Source: Odoribacter sp. (GTDB lineage: Bacteria; Bacteroidota; Bacteroidia; Bacteroidales; Marinifilaceae). Taken from it: DNA of 20,984 nt. Of the stretch, positions 1-8,598 are shown piece after piece. The position numbers and the translations under genes were made by a program. The notes under the pieces were generated by a model that saw only the letters and a list, made by a program, of their open reading frames with translations, was not told where the DNA came from and did not search any database. How positions within the stretch are numbered: the first letter of the stretch is position 1; every line of letters begins with the position of its first letter. The stretch spans positions 1-20,984 of the forward strand of contig JAHHTT010000039.1 of NCBI GenBank assembly GCA_020024465.1, in the 5' to 3' direction.

Positions 1-87
1 GAAAATTCCATTCTGTGCCATTGTTGGCAGCGCTAACACTGCCAACAAAAACATTAAACTAAATGTAACAAATATCTCTTTTTTCAT
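1..87 (-). CDS. Exported protein, N-terminal signal peptide only (partial)
   Basis: Only the first 29 codons are inside the window; the gene runs off the left edge. The ATG at 87-85 opens a frame with a lysine-rich start (MKKE), a hydrophobic core of about 15 residues and an Ala-Gln junction (TMAQ), which is a type I signal peptide with likely cleavage after Ala24. There is no cysteine lipobox. It begins 4 bases after the stop of the PKD-like lipoprotein gene, so it is almost certainly the next gene of the same operon. The protein's function cannot be told from the signal peptide. Loci of this type often continue with a thioredoxin-like protein, a peptidase or another exported enzyme, but that is background knowledge and not visible here. 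Confidence 0.8.
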   Translation of the reverse strand, partial: MKKEIFVTFSLMFLLAVLALPTMAQNGIF

Positions 88-91
88 AATA

Positions 92-1645
92 TCATTCCTT
101 TATTATCATATCCACAATTTTACCAAATCCTTGGAATTCCTGCGTTTTTATAATAGTTCCATTCAATTCATTAAAGGTAATCTTATATACCATTCCTTTA
201 TTACCATCATAAGTTGCAACAAATAAGATTCGCCCCGTATACTCCTCATTATTAGAATGCGTATACAATTTCATTGCAACCACCTCACTGCTACCTGCAG
301 GAAGAATTGCCTTGGGACTACCACCAAAAGACCAAGCATACACCTGATTATCGACAGAATAAAACATTACATCCCCGCGATTACCGAAAACAAACAACTT
401 AGCTTTATCTATATTCTCCAAATTTCCCAAATCATACTTCGCTAAAGTAAGAGGATTCTCAGCCTTACGGAAATCTGCCGTATACAGCCATGGATGATTA
501 TTATTCAATTCATCCTTAAATAAAGCACATGTCGTACCGTCACGTCCCTGTCCCATTGCAACCAAATTCAATTTTAATGCTCCGCTTTCATTCATATTCA
601 ATGGATTAAACGTCCCTCCAACGACACTTGGTCTACCAGCACTTGTACTATTATTGGCAATTGTTCTAAAACCACCATTCCCTGCAGGGTCATATAACAC
701 AGCACAATTTGTATTACCGCTACTTGACGGAATTGCCGCTATAAACGGAGCAAATTTATTCGCAACTCCAAATACTTTAAGAGGCATTGAGAACTTCTCT
801 GTCTGTCCCATCATCATCCATCGGATAATATAAAGCTCATTATTATTCATCAAAAATTCCATCTTACCATAAGCCGGATTCTCATAATAATGACACATGG
901 GAGCATATATTGATGGTGAAGTAAAAAACATTTCTGCATAATCTTTTGTCTCCATCTCATATGTTTTTGCATTTAATTTCACAACCCCATCTTCCTTCCA
1001 TACAAAAATATGATCATAATTATTATCCATATTTCTCCATGACAAAAATTTACATCCGTCCAATTTTTCTCCTCCATTAGATCCGGAAAAACAATTATAT
1101 ATAACACCTGTTTGTTCTGTTGACAAATTCGGAATTATATCTCCGTCACGAATCACATGCAAATCTCCTTCACCATCCTTTTCATCGTAAACAATCCAAC
1201 CGGTTATAGTATTAATACTAAATTCAAATTTATAATCCGTAACAGCCTTAGTTTCCTTATGAGTTATTCGTAGTACAAGATAATAATCACCAGGAACCAC
1301 ATCAATTATCCATGACAGATTCTGCTCTTTTCCTATTACTTTCTTCGGTTCATATTTGTCATTCTCATCTGCCTTAGGAGCTTGTGAAAAAATACTCCAC
1401 TCAAAATCAAACTCCTCTGCTTTTGCCTCCATATTAAATTTAATATCGGGAGTCAATGTCAGTTCTGTATAACCATCTCGACTAATTTTACCACCATTTG
1501 CAGTCACTTCTGGAATATCAATAACGGCATCTTTTAGATCGTTGTAATCATAGTTGCCTTTATCATCAAAACAGGCTGTAAATAAAAATACCAACACCCA
1601 AGGCATATATGATATATTAAAGTTCTTTTTCATAAACATATTCAT
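92..1645 (-). CDS. PKD-like family lipoprotein of a SusCD locus
   Basis: A 517-residue predicted outer-membrane lipoprotein. A hydrophobic signal runs to residue 24, followed by a lipobox LFTAC with the lipidated Cys25. The acidic stretch after it (FDDKG) resembles the lipoprotein export signal that directs Bacteroidota lipoproteins to the cell surface. The opening CFDDKGNYDYND and the later TGWIVYDEKDGEGDLHVIR are hallmarks of the PKD-like proteins that accompany SusD and DUF4843 genes. Residues 40-145 look like beta-sandwich (PKD-like) repeats, and the C-terminal half may be a beta-propeller-like fold judging by regular short strands. The annotated ATG is at 1645, but the ATG four codons later (MKKNF, 1633) is the more typical signal-peptide start. 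The stop lies 4 bases before the next exported-protein gene and the start about 30 bases after the DUF4843 stop, so it is part of one operon. A ligand-binding or capture role is inferred; no catalytic motif was seen. Confidence 0.85.
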   Translation of the reverse strand: MNMFMKKNFNISYMPWVLVFLFTACFDDKGNYDYNDLKDAVIDIPEVTANGGKISRDGYTELTLTPDIKFNMEAKAEEFDFEWSIFSQAPKADENDKYEPKKVIGKEQNLSWIIDVVPGDYYLVLRITHKETKAVTDYKFEFSINTITGWIVYDEKDGEGDLHVIRDGDIIPNLSTEQTGVIYNCFSGSNGGEKLDGCKFLSWRNMDNNYDHIFVWKEDGVVKLNAKTYEMETKDYAEMFFTSPSIYAPMCHYYENPAYGKMEFLMNNNELYIIRWMMMGQTEKFSMPLKVFGVANKFAPFIAAIPSSSGNTNCAVLYDPAGNGGFRTIANNSTSAGRPSVVGGTFNPLNMNESGALKLNLVAMGQGRDGTTCALFKDELNNNHPWLYTADFRKAENPLTLAKYDLGNLENIDKAKLFVFGNRGDVMFYSVDNQVYAWSFGGSPKAILPAGSSEVVAMKLYTHSNNEEYTGRILFVATYDGNKGMVYKITFNELNGTIIKTQEFQGFGKIVDMIIKE

Positions 1646-1675
1646 TTAAATCATTTAAACATCAGGAATTTTTCA

Positions 1676-2404
1676 CTATGTCGTTGGAGAAAACCACATA
1701 TCACTGCCATCATCATCCTTCACTCGCTTGCCTGTTTCTGTTGCGATTCTATCCAATTCGCCATTCAATTCATTCTGCATAGCAATAATCGGATTATAAT
1801 CCCAACCGGACCATTGTTTTAAGTCTATTGTTCCTATATAATTATACACAAATTCATATTTCGCTTTAGTACATTTTCCCCACATATACGGAATTGCACC
1901 TACATCCCCAGTACTCGAATACCAATTTATGGGAAAATCTCCGGAAAATACCAGTTTTATCTTTCCATATACTCCAGCAACAAAATCAGCCGAAGGCTCT
2001 ACCATAATATCTGCTACCAAGCCTCCTTCAATATCTTTCAAACCTTTCTTAAAAACTTTCACAGGCAATATTGTCGATACCTCTCCGGCAGGAATTGTCA
2101 CGCTTTGAGCTACCTCAAAATTCGTATCCAACTTACCGGTAGTACGGCTTCCTATCCCCAAGTTCACCACCCGATCTCTGTCCTGCGTCACTGTCTGTAT
2201 CTGAACTTCCACTTCAAAGACATACTCTTGCAAAGAGGGTGCTGCGCTCAAAAAAGAAAACTCTGCACTATCTTTACGCTGTATCAACAGATTCACAGCA
2301 TCGGGACCATGATAGGTCTCGATTTCGTCTTCTTGACAAGCCACAAAAATAGCCTGCATTGCCAATAATAACAAACCTGATTTCAATATATTCTTCATAT
2401 TCAC
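1676..2404 (-). CDS. DUF4843 domain lipoprotein
   Basis: A 242-residue predicted lipoprotein. Its signal peptide ends in a lipobox (FVAC, lipidated Cys23), followed by the strongly acidic QEDEIE. This fits a surface-export signal. The mature part has the family's typical beginning (YHGPDAVNLLIQ) and a central beta-rich section with a SVTIPAGEVSTILPVKV strand pair resembling a Calx-beta or Ig-like edge; the end is tryptophan/tyrosine rich (WYSSTGDVGAIPYMWG). DUF4843 proteins are known almost only as the gene between susD and a PKD-like gene, and their biochemical role is undetermined. Here the gene starts 12 bases after susD and ends 30 bases before the PKD-like gene. The ATG at 2404 could be replaced by the one at 2398 (MKNILKSG), giving a more usual signal start. 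The assignment rests on position plus sequence style. Confidence 0.8.
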   Translation of the reverse strand: MNMKNILKSGLLLLAMQAIFVACQEDEIETYHGPDAVNLLIQRKDSAEFSFLSAAPSLQEYVFEVEVQIQTVTQDRDRVVNLGIGSRTTGKLDTNFEVAQSVTIPAGEVSTILPVKVFKKGLKDIEGGLVADIMVEPSADFVAGVYGKIKLVFSGDFPINWYSSTGDVGAIPYMWGKCTKAKYEFVYNYIGTIDLKQWSGWDYNPIIAMQNELNGELDRIATETGKRVKDDDGSDMWFSPTT

Positions 2405-2416
2405 TAATTTTTTAAA

Positions 2417-3871
2417 TTAATTTCGCTGTCCAAGGTCTATCTCATCATCTGGCATTGGTAGTTTATAAACAGCATTTGCAACATCTATTCTACTCGTACC
2501 CATTCGCTTATGATAATAGAACAATTGTCCTTCTCCTAAAAATTCCCGTTGGTATTCCTTCAATATTTCATTCTGAATTGCTATGGGATCTGTATTGGTC
2601 AATTCTTCCACCAAACCACGATGTCTGCGTACTTCATTCAACATATCCAAAGCACCTTGTGGTTCAATTGTCTTTAAATATTCAGCTGCAATATAAAACA
2701 TCTCTGAAATCCGCAACACCGGCATACGGTTTCTTTTCGGACGTATAATCTCTCCACCTACAACCTGATTATCCATTTGCCAGAATTTTGACATCACATT
2801 CTCTGCACCATTATCACTTTCAAAAAACAGTCCCCTATAATCACCTGTCACATACAAACAATCCGCAGCAGTCTTAGGAGCAATCCGGCTCTTCAATGGA
2901 CTAAGCGTTTCTTTAAAATACCCTTTAATATTCTCTATCAATTTTGTTGTATTCAAGGCAAACAAATGTTCTGAAGAGAATGTTCTATCCCTCAACGCCG
3001 TATTAGTCGCATTCACATCACTTTTATTCACCCACGGACAAATATCTGCATTCTTTTGGGCTTCTATCACAATTCTTGCTGCATCATACGCCTCCTTCAT
3101 TTTACCTGCGTAAGTATAAACTCTTGCTTTTAATCCTTGTACTGCATAATAATTCAAATGAAAATTACGATTTACCAAATATCCATTATCTATACCAGAT
3201 ACATCTTGACCTGTATAAATAGGATCTTTTTCCAACAATTCCAAAGCATCATTAAGATCTTCTATTAATAAACGAATCACTACCTTAGTGGAAAATTGCG
3301 GAGTGATAGCCGGTTTGGATGATTTTACATAAGGAATGGATAACACCGAATCTGTAAAATTATAATCTGCAAACAAACGTAATAAATCAAAATGGATAAA
3401 TGCACGCAAAGCAATAGCTTCTCCTTTTATTATTTCATAATTATTTCCAGTCAATACATCTTTTTTCAAATCTGCATATTCAATCAAAGTATTTACATTA
3501 GCAACAGTTTTATACATCTTTGTCCACACAGCCTCTACAATCGGTTTCGTAACCACCTCTTCATAACGATAATAAAGAAAATTATTATATGCAGACTGAC
3601 TGACCCCCACAGGACCTTGATCTCGTGCCCATTCCTGACCTAAGACTCCGATCATACCAAACGTCAGTTCCTTACCATACAAATCAGGTTCGCACAAAGC
3701 TATATAAGCTCCTGCCAATGCGGATTTGAATCCCTCCTCCGTACTAAACAGACTTTCAGCCTCTTCCTCTGTTTTCGGCTTAACATCCAGCCAATCAGAA
3801 CAAGAAGGACATACAAATGATATCAATACACACCACACAACAACTTTCAATATATATAATTCTTTCTTCAT
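2417..3871 (-). CDS. SusD/RagB-family outer membrane lipoprotein
   Basis: A 484-residue protein with a signal peptide and lipidated Cys24, then the SusD signature start SDWLDVKPKTEEEAESLF and GFKSALAGAYIALCEPDLYG. The N-terminal half carries TPR-like helices, including YEIIKGEAIALRAFIHFDLL, the most conserved segment of the family (arginine near residue 155). The C-terminal part has RISEMFYIAAEYL and a LNEVRRHRG segment, then an FYYHKRMG motif and a short tail. SusD proteins form a hinged lid on the SusC barrel and bind the nutrient at the cell surface. The length is slightly below the usual 500-600 residues, so the ligand-binding insertions are probably small. The gene starts 23 bases after susC and must be co-transcribed with it. 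Ligand specificity cannot be read from sequence alone. Confidence 0.95.
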   Translation of the reverse strand: MKKELYILKVVVWCVLISFVCPSCSDWLDVKPKTEEEAESLFSTEEGFKSALAGAYIALCEPDLYGKELTFGMIGVLGQEWARDQGPVGVSQSAYNNFLYYRYEEVVTKPIVEAVWTKMYKTVANVNTLIEYADLKKDVLTGNNYEIIKGEAIALRAFIHFDLLRLFADYNFTDSVLSIPYVKSSKPAITPQFSTKVVIRLLIEDLNDALELLEKDPIYTGQDVSGIDNGYLVNRNFHLNYYAVQGLKARVYTYAGKMKEAYDAARIVIEAQKNADICPWVNKSDVNATNTALRDRTFSSEHLFALNTTKLIENIKGYFKETLSPLKSRIAPKTAADCLYVTGDYRGLFFESDNGAENVMSKFWQMDNQVVGGEIIRPKRNRMPVLRISEMFYIAAEYLKTIEPQGALDMLNEVRRHRGLVEELTNTDPIAIQNEILKEYQREFLGEGQLFYYHKRMGTSRIDVANAVYKLPMPDDEIDLGQRN

Positions 3872-3894
3872 ATTCCTAACTTTTATTATTTCCT

Positions 3895-6800
3895 TTAAAA
3901 TGTTGCCTGTACTGAAAATGAAAAAGTTCTCGCATAAGGATACACTGTCCCTCTTTCTGTTTTCACCGTAGAAGCCCTGAATAATTCATTTGCATAGAAT
4001 TGCACTTTCAATCGCTCAAGCACTCCTCCTTTCATAAACTTCCAGTTGCGAAAATCATATCCGACATTTAATGATGTCATTGACAATTCATTCAAATCCT
4101 GCACAAAACGAGAAGTAGGACGTGTAAAAGGCTGACCACTATCAAAAGCTTTATATTTTGCAGCTATGCCCGATGTTGTCCAACGATCTGTATACATCCG
4201 TCTATCAACATTATATTGAATATCGGCATTTTCTATTTTATCGACCAATGTTTGATTATAGTATTGCCCTCCCAATTTATAGGCAAAAGAAGTATTGACA
4301 GAGAATCCTTTATATTCAAAATTAAATCCGAATGTTCCAGAAACTTTAGGTAGTGCATCTCCAACAACAACCTGATCCTTGGGATTCCATGCATACACCA
4401 TCTTACCGTCAGAAGAAAGAAATACCTCATTACCATTCATCGGATCAATACCCAAAGAACGAACTGCCCAAATAGCATCCATAGATTGTCCTTCAGCATA
4501 ACGAACCGAAGGTTTGGTCACGCTTTTATTCTTTTCATGATCTGGATTTGCCTGATTCCCATTTTCTTTCTCCTCATCACGTTTATTGTTCATCACTGAT
4601 AAAGCATCAGAAATTTTTGTGATTTTATTTTTATTATGCATTGCAGAAGCATACACACTGAAATAAAGTTCTCGTTTAGTATCCTTTATTGCACGGTAAT
4701 TGATTTTTGCTTCCAAACCCTTGTTTTTTGTTTCACCTAAATTTTCTGTATAACTATCAAATCCTACCGATGGCGGCAAAGATACCGGAGTTAATAAATT
4801 TTTTGTATTCTTGACATAATAATCAAAAGTAATATCAAATGCATTCAAAAAAGATATCTCTATTCCCAAATTATTATCCTGCGTTTTTTGCCACTGCAAA
4901 TCAGGATTAGCCAGACTTAGCAGATAAGAACCGATAATATTATCATAACTGTCATTATAATATTTATACGTAGCAACAGCTTGGTACGAATCAAAATTTT
5001 GCGAACCGGAGTAACCTGTTGATGCTCTTAAGCGAAGTTTATCAAAAAAAGCAATATCCTCCATGAATTTTTCGTTATGAATGTTCCAGCCGATACCTGC
5101 CGACCAAAAATGTCCCCAACGTTTATCGTTACCAAACAATGACGAAGCATTAGCACGGTAAGTGGCGTCTAACAGATAACGGTCATCAAAAGAATAGTTA
5201 GCAGAAAGCAATATACTCGTTTCTCGAGACATAGCTTCATCACCGTAAGGACTGCCGGATACATATTGTTTGGCATGAGTAATATAATCCATTTTATTAT
5301 TAGCAAAACCTTCTGCCTGAAAATATACAATCTCGCTCTTTTTCTGTCCCAGACTCCATTGAGCATTGGCAAAAATCAAATGTTTGCCGAACATTTTAGA
5401 ATAGTTCAAAGAAAAATCTGTATTGATATCCGAATTTTTACCATTACCCATCGTATACTTGCCACGGGTAAAATACTCTTCACTATCCGGAGTGATATCA
5501 CGGAAAGAAGTATGGTCCCGAGGCAAAAAAACTTCATTACCATTTTTCTGACTAATAATTCCTAAACGACCTTTGACTTTCATCCCTTCAAAAGCATCCC
5601 ATTCTACATAAAGATTATTAGTCACATCCGTATAATTCATTGAATTTTTCGTATTTAATCCTGCATTTATTAATGGATTATAAATCAAATGGCTACCTCC
5701 TGAATTCGCGATACTATAATTGCCTAACACATCACGGATTGTACCATCTTCATTGTATGGACGCCAATATGGATTCAATCGTGCATATTCTGAAAAAGAT
5801 CCATATGGAGATTCTTCTGATTTATTAAATGTTACAGACAATTGGTTTTTAAATAAAAATTTCCCAAAACGATATTGGAAATTAAAACCGCCAGTAACCA
5901 CCTCTCGAGCAGAACCTTTCATAACTCCTGCCACTTTATTGTAAGAAAAATCTATACTATAACGAACTGCGTCATCACCACCCTCAAAAGTCAGAGAATG
6001 CTTATGTCCCACTCCTACACGCAAGGGCTTACTCAGCCAATAAGTATCTACTCCTCGCACTATTTCATTCAAATATAAATTATATTTCTCATCCTTCAAT
6101 TGTTGCTCTACCGGATTATTTGTAACAGATGTATAAACTCCTGCCCTCCGTTCTATTTCCAATTTCTCCGCCGCATTAGCTAAATTATAGCTTGTCAGAT
6201 CCGGCGTTTGTATATTCAAATTACCAGTATAAGATACTCTCAAGCGTCCTGTTTCCGGAGCAATTGTTTCAATAACAACAACTCCATTTGCACCCTTAGA
6301 ACCATATAATGCTTTTGCTGTGGCATCCTTTAACAAGGTTACTGAAGCCACACGATTCATATCCATATCCATCACTTTTTCTATCGTTTGCTCAAAACCA
6401 TCTACAATAAACAAAGGCTGATTTGGATTTGTTTGATATTTATCCTTCATATCAGAAAAATTAGAGGCTCCACGCATCTGTATCTCAGGTACTCTATTCG
6501 GATCTGAACCAAATTCATTACTTTCTAACACCTGAAACGACGGATCTATATTTTTCAATGACTGCAAAATATTTTGGTTTCCCACCTTTTGCAATTCTTC
6601 TTTCTTGATCGTAGTTACAGCTCCTGTATAACTATCCGCCTTTCTGGTAAAAATTCCGGTCACTACAACTTCCTCCATTTCAGCATTGGCAGCAACCATC
6701 AATACTTCCACATACTCTTTTTTACCGACAGCAATCTCTACATTTTCATAACCGATGAATGACACCTCCAACGCCTCAACATGACTGGCAACAGTAAGTT

Positions 6801-7275
6801 CAAATTTACCATTAATATCGCTCGCTGTTCCGATGGTAGTACCTTTAATCTTGATTGTAGCTCCAGGCAAAGGTACCCCTGTTCTTTTGTCCATCACTTT
6901 TCCAGTAATTACCCTCTGCACAGGTTGTAATTCATGCACTTCATTTATCCTTTTTATAACAATGTGATTGTTTACAAAACTATAGCCCAAACCTGTACCT
7001 TTCAGACAAAAATCCAAAATCCTACTTACTTCCTCATCTTTAAAATCCACCATCACATTTCCAATCTTTTCAATTTCATTAGAATTATAGACAAATGCCA
7101 AATCGGTCATTTTTTCTATTTCGATAAAAAGCTGCTTAACACTAATACTTCCCAATTTCAAACTCACCCGAGTCTGTTGAGAAAAGCCATTTGCCTGTAT
7201 TTGAATGCAGAATAGCATCAAAATCAAAGATATCTTGGTCCCAAGCCAAAATCGACCTTTAAATTTTCCTTTCAT
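3895..7275 (-). CDS. SusC/RagA-family TonB-dependent transducer with STN domain
   Basis: An 1126-residue outer-membrane TonB-dependent receptor. In order: signal peptide (about 1-31), STN (secretin/TonB short N-terminal) domain about 40-110, a carboxypeptidase-regulatory-like beta-sandwich about 121-200 beginning ITGKVMDKRTGVPLPGATI, a TonB-box region EEVVVTG near 201, a plug domain about 215-340 ending in LLKDATAKALYGSKGANGVVVIE, and a beta-barrel that ends in a terminal phenylalanine (FSFSVQATF), as expected for BamA recognition. STN domains are found in receptors that signal to a FecR-type anti-sigma factor. Both partners lie directly upstream in transcription order, so this is likely a transducer as well as a transporter. 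The fecR stop is 33 bases before its ATG, and susD follows after 23 bases. The substrate is imported through the SusCD complex using TonB energy; its identity is unknown. Confidence 0.96.
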   Translation of the reverse strand: MKGKFKGRFWLGTKISLILMLFCIQIQANGFSQQTRVSLKLGSISVKQLFIEIEKMTDLAFVYNSNEIEKIGNVMVDFKDEEVSRILDFCLKGTGLGYSFVNNHIVIKRINEVHELQPVQRVITGKVMDKRTGVPLPGATIKIKGTTIGTASDINGKFELTVASHVEALEVSFIGYENVEIAVGKKEYVEVLMVAANAEMEEVVVTGIFTRKADSYTGAVTTIKKEELQKVGNQNILQSLKNIDPSFQVLESNEFGSDPNRVPEIQMRGASNFSDMKDKYQTNPNQPLFIVDGFEQTIEKVMDMDMNRVASVTLLKDATAKALYGSKGANGVVVIETIAPETGRLRVSYTGNLNIQTPDLTSYNLANAAEKLEIERRAGVYTSVTNNPVEQQLKDEKYNLYLNEIVRGVDTYWLSKPLRVGVGHKHSLTFEGGDDAVRYSIDFSYNKVAGVMKGSAREVVTGGFNFQYRFGKFLFKNQLSVTFNKSEESPYGSFSEYARLNPYWRPYNEDGTIRDVLGNYSIANSGGSHLIYNPLINAGLNTKNSMNYTDVTNNLYVEWDAFEGMKVKGRLGIISQKNGNEVFLPRDHTSFRDITPDSEEYFTRGKYTMGNGKNSDINTDFSLNYSKMFGKHLIFANAQWSLGQKKSEIVYFQAEGFANNKMDYITHAKQYVSGSPYGDEAMSRETSILLSANYSFDDRYLLDATYRANASSLFGNDKRWGHFWSAGIGWNIHNEKFMEDIAFFDKLRLRASTGYSGSQNFDSYQAVATYKYYNDSYDNIIGSYLLSLANPDLQWQKTQDNNLGIEISFLNAFDITFDYYVKNTKNLLTPVSLPPSVGFDSYTENLGETKNKGLEAKINYRAIKDTKRELYFSVYASAMHNKNKITKISDALSVMNNKRDEEKENGNQANPDHEKNKSVTKPSVRYAEGQSMDAIWAVRSLGIDPMNGNEVFLSSDGKMVYAWNPKDQVVVGDALPKVSGTFGFNFEYKGFSVNTSFAYKLGGQYYNQTLVDKIENADIQYNVDRRMYTDRWTTSGIAAKYKAFDSGQPFTRPTSRFVQDLNELSMTSLNVGYDFRNWKFMKGGVLERLKVQFYANELFRASTVKTERGTVYPYARTFSFSVQATF

Positions 7276-7308
7276 AATTCTTAGTTTAGTTAGTTAATAA
7301 TTAAGTTA

Positions 7309-8451
7309 TTATTTTAATACAGTAACCGTCTTTCCGTGCACAGCAAAATCAACCTGCCCTGTCGTCTTTAATATTTCAAAAATATCCTCTACACTATCAA
7401 ATTTTCTGATTTTTGCAGTCAACCGTAATGTTTGCAATTCTTCATTCTGATAGAAATAATTAAAGTCATACCAACGGGATAACTCCTGTAAAATATGATC
7501 AAGCGTCATATCTCTATAAACAAAAAATCCATCTTTCCAAGCTGTATAGAGAATCGTCTCCACCTCTCTAACATTCATTCCATTAGCATCAATTGTAGCT
7601 TGCTGTCCCGGTTTCAAGCGACACTCCTCTCCATCATATCCGACCAATACACTTCCTTCAATCAAAGTCGTGGCAATTATTCCACTTTCATAATTCTTTA
7701 TATTAAATTCCGTTCCTAAAACAATTATCTGGGTCTTATCAGAACAAACAATAAATTTTTGTCCATTACGCTTTGCTACATCAAAATAAGCCTCTCCTTT
7801 TAAATAAACCTTACGTTCTTGCCCTTTGAAATGCACAGGATATTTCAACTCCGATTCAGCATTCAGCCACACTTTTGTGCCATCTGACAAAACAACAGAA
7901 TATTCGCCTCCACGTGGAGTGACCAAACGATTGTATTCTTCAATATCATGACTTTGAACATCATCACTATATACCAATGTATTGCCTTCTTTTTTCAACA
8001 TGGTACGCCCACAAAAAAGAGAATCTTGCCGTCCCTCACTCAACTCTATCTGACGATTTTCTCCTATAAAAAGAACAGCTTTCTTACTGCCAGGTTTTAT
8101 CTGCCTGACTGCAATTTGAAAATCTGAATGATCAAATGAATCATCTACCCAATACCATACCCCCCCTGTAATGAAAAGAGCAATTACCGCAACCACTTCC
8201 AGCCAATGTATCATCAAACGCTTACGACGTATGGCAATATTTTTAACCCAATGGGCCTCTATCTGCTTCCAGCCTTTATCCGCATCATAACGCATCTCCT
8301 TGCCTGTCTGCCGCCATATACTACAAAAATCTTCATACAATGCCACGTTTTCAACAGACTCCTCCAGCCAAGCATGCAAAATAATCAATTCGCTATCTGT
8401 AGCGCTTCCTTCCAAAGAAGCAATAATTATGTGTTGTATTTCATCTGTCAT
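7309..8451 (-). CDS. FecR-family anti-sigma factor
   Basis: A 380-residue inner-membrane regulator. The cytoplasmic N-terminal part (about 1-75) has the helical layout that binds the sigma factor, including a tryptophan in SIWRQTG near residue 46. A single membrane segment follows at about 81-101 (IHWLEVVAVIALFITGGVWY). The periplasmic part contains the FecR core with TPRGGEYSVVLSDGTKVWLNAE at about 178-199, then KVYLKGEAYFDVAK and LGTEFNIKNY. The C-terminal DUF4974-type domain (about 311-379, with MTLDHILQELSRWYDF) is the part expected to contact the STN domain of SusC. It sits between the sigma-factor gene (147 bases upstream) and the STN receptor (33 bases downstream), a classic Fec-like arrangement. 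The start codon ATG at 8451 has no clear Shine-Dalgarno sequence, which is normal in this phylum. Confidence 0.95.
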   Translation of the reverse strand: MTDEIQHIIIASLEGSATDSELIILHAWLEESVENVALYEDFCSIWRQTGKEMRYDADKGWKQIEAHWVKNIAIRRKRLMIHWLEVVAVIALFITGGVWYWVDDSFDHSDFQIAVRQIKPGSKKAVLFIGENRQIELSEGRQDSLFCGRTMLKKEGNTLVYSDDVQSHDIEEYNRLVTPRGGEYSVVLSDGTKVWLNAESELKYPVHFKGQERKVYLKGEAYFDVAKRNGQKFIVCSDKTQIIVLGTEFNIKNYESGIIATTLIEGSVLVGYDGEECRLKPGQQATIDANGMNVREVETILYTAWKDGFFVYRDMTLDHILQELSRWYDFNYFYQNEELQTLRLTAKIRKFDSVEDIFEILKTTGQVDFAVHGKTVTVLK

Positions 8452-8491
8452 AGCATTTTAAGCATATCTTATTATATTCGTTTTAATATAA

Positions 8492-8514
8492 GACAAACGA
8501 CTACGACAAACTAC
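8492..8514. repeat. Imperfect tandem repeat GACAAACGACTAC / GACAAACTAC upstream of fecR
   Basis: Two adjacent copies of a GACAAAC...CTAC unit (13 and 10 bases; the second lacks GAC within the unit) sit 41 bases upstream of the fecR start. On the transcribed (minus) strand the units read GTAGTTTGTC and GTAGTCGTTTGTC. The location, in the unusually long 147-base gap between sigma and fecR, makes a regulatory role possible, but a random low-complexity repeat is not excluded. Confidence 0.4.
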
Positions 8515-8598
8515 TTACAATCTTTTCTAAAAAAAATCAATTCAAATATTTCACATGATTCTCTGCCATTCCTCCCTCAACAGCCCCAAAGCGATAAA

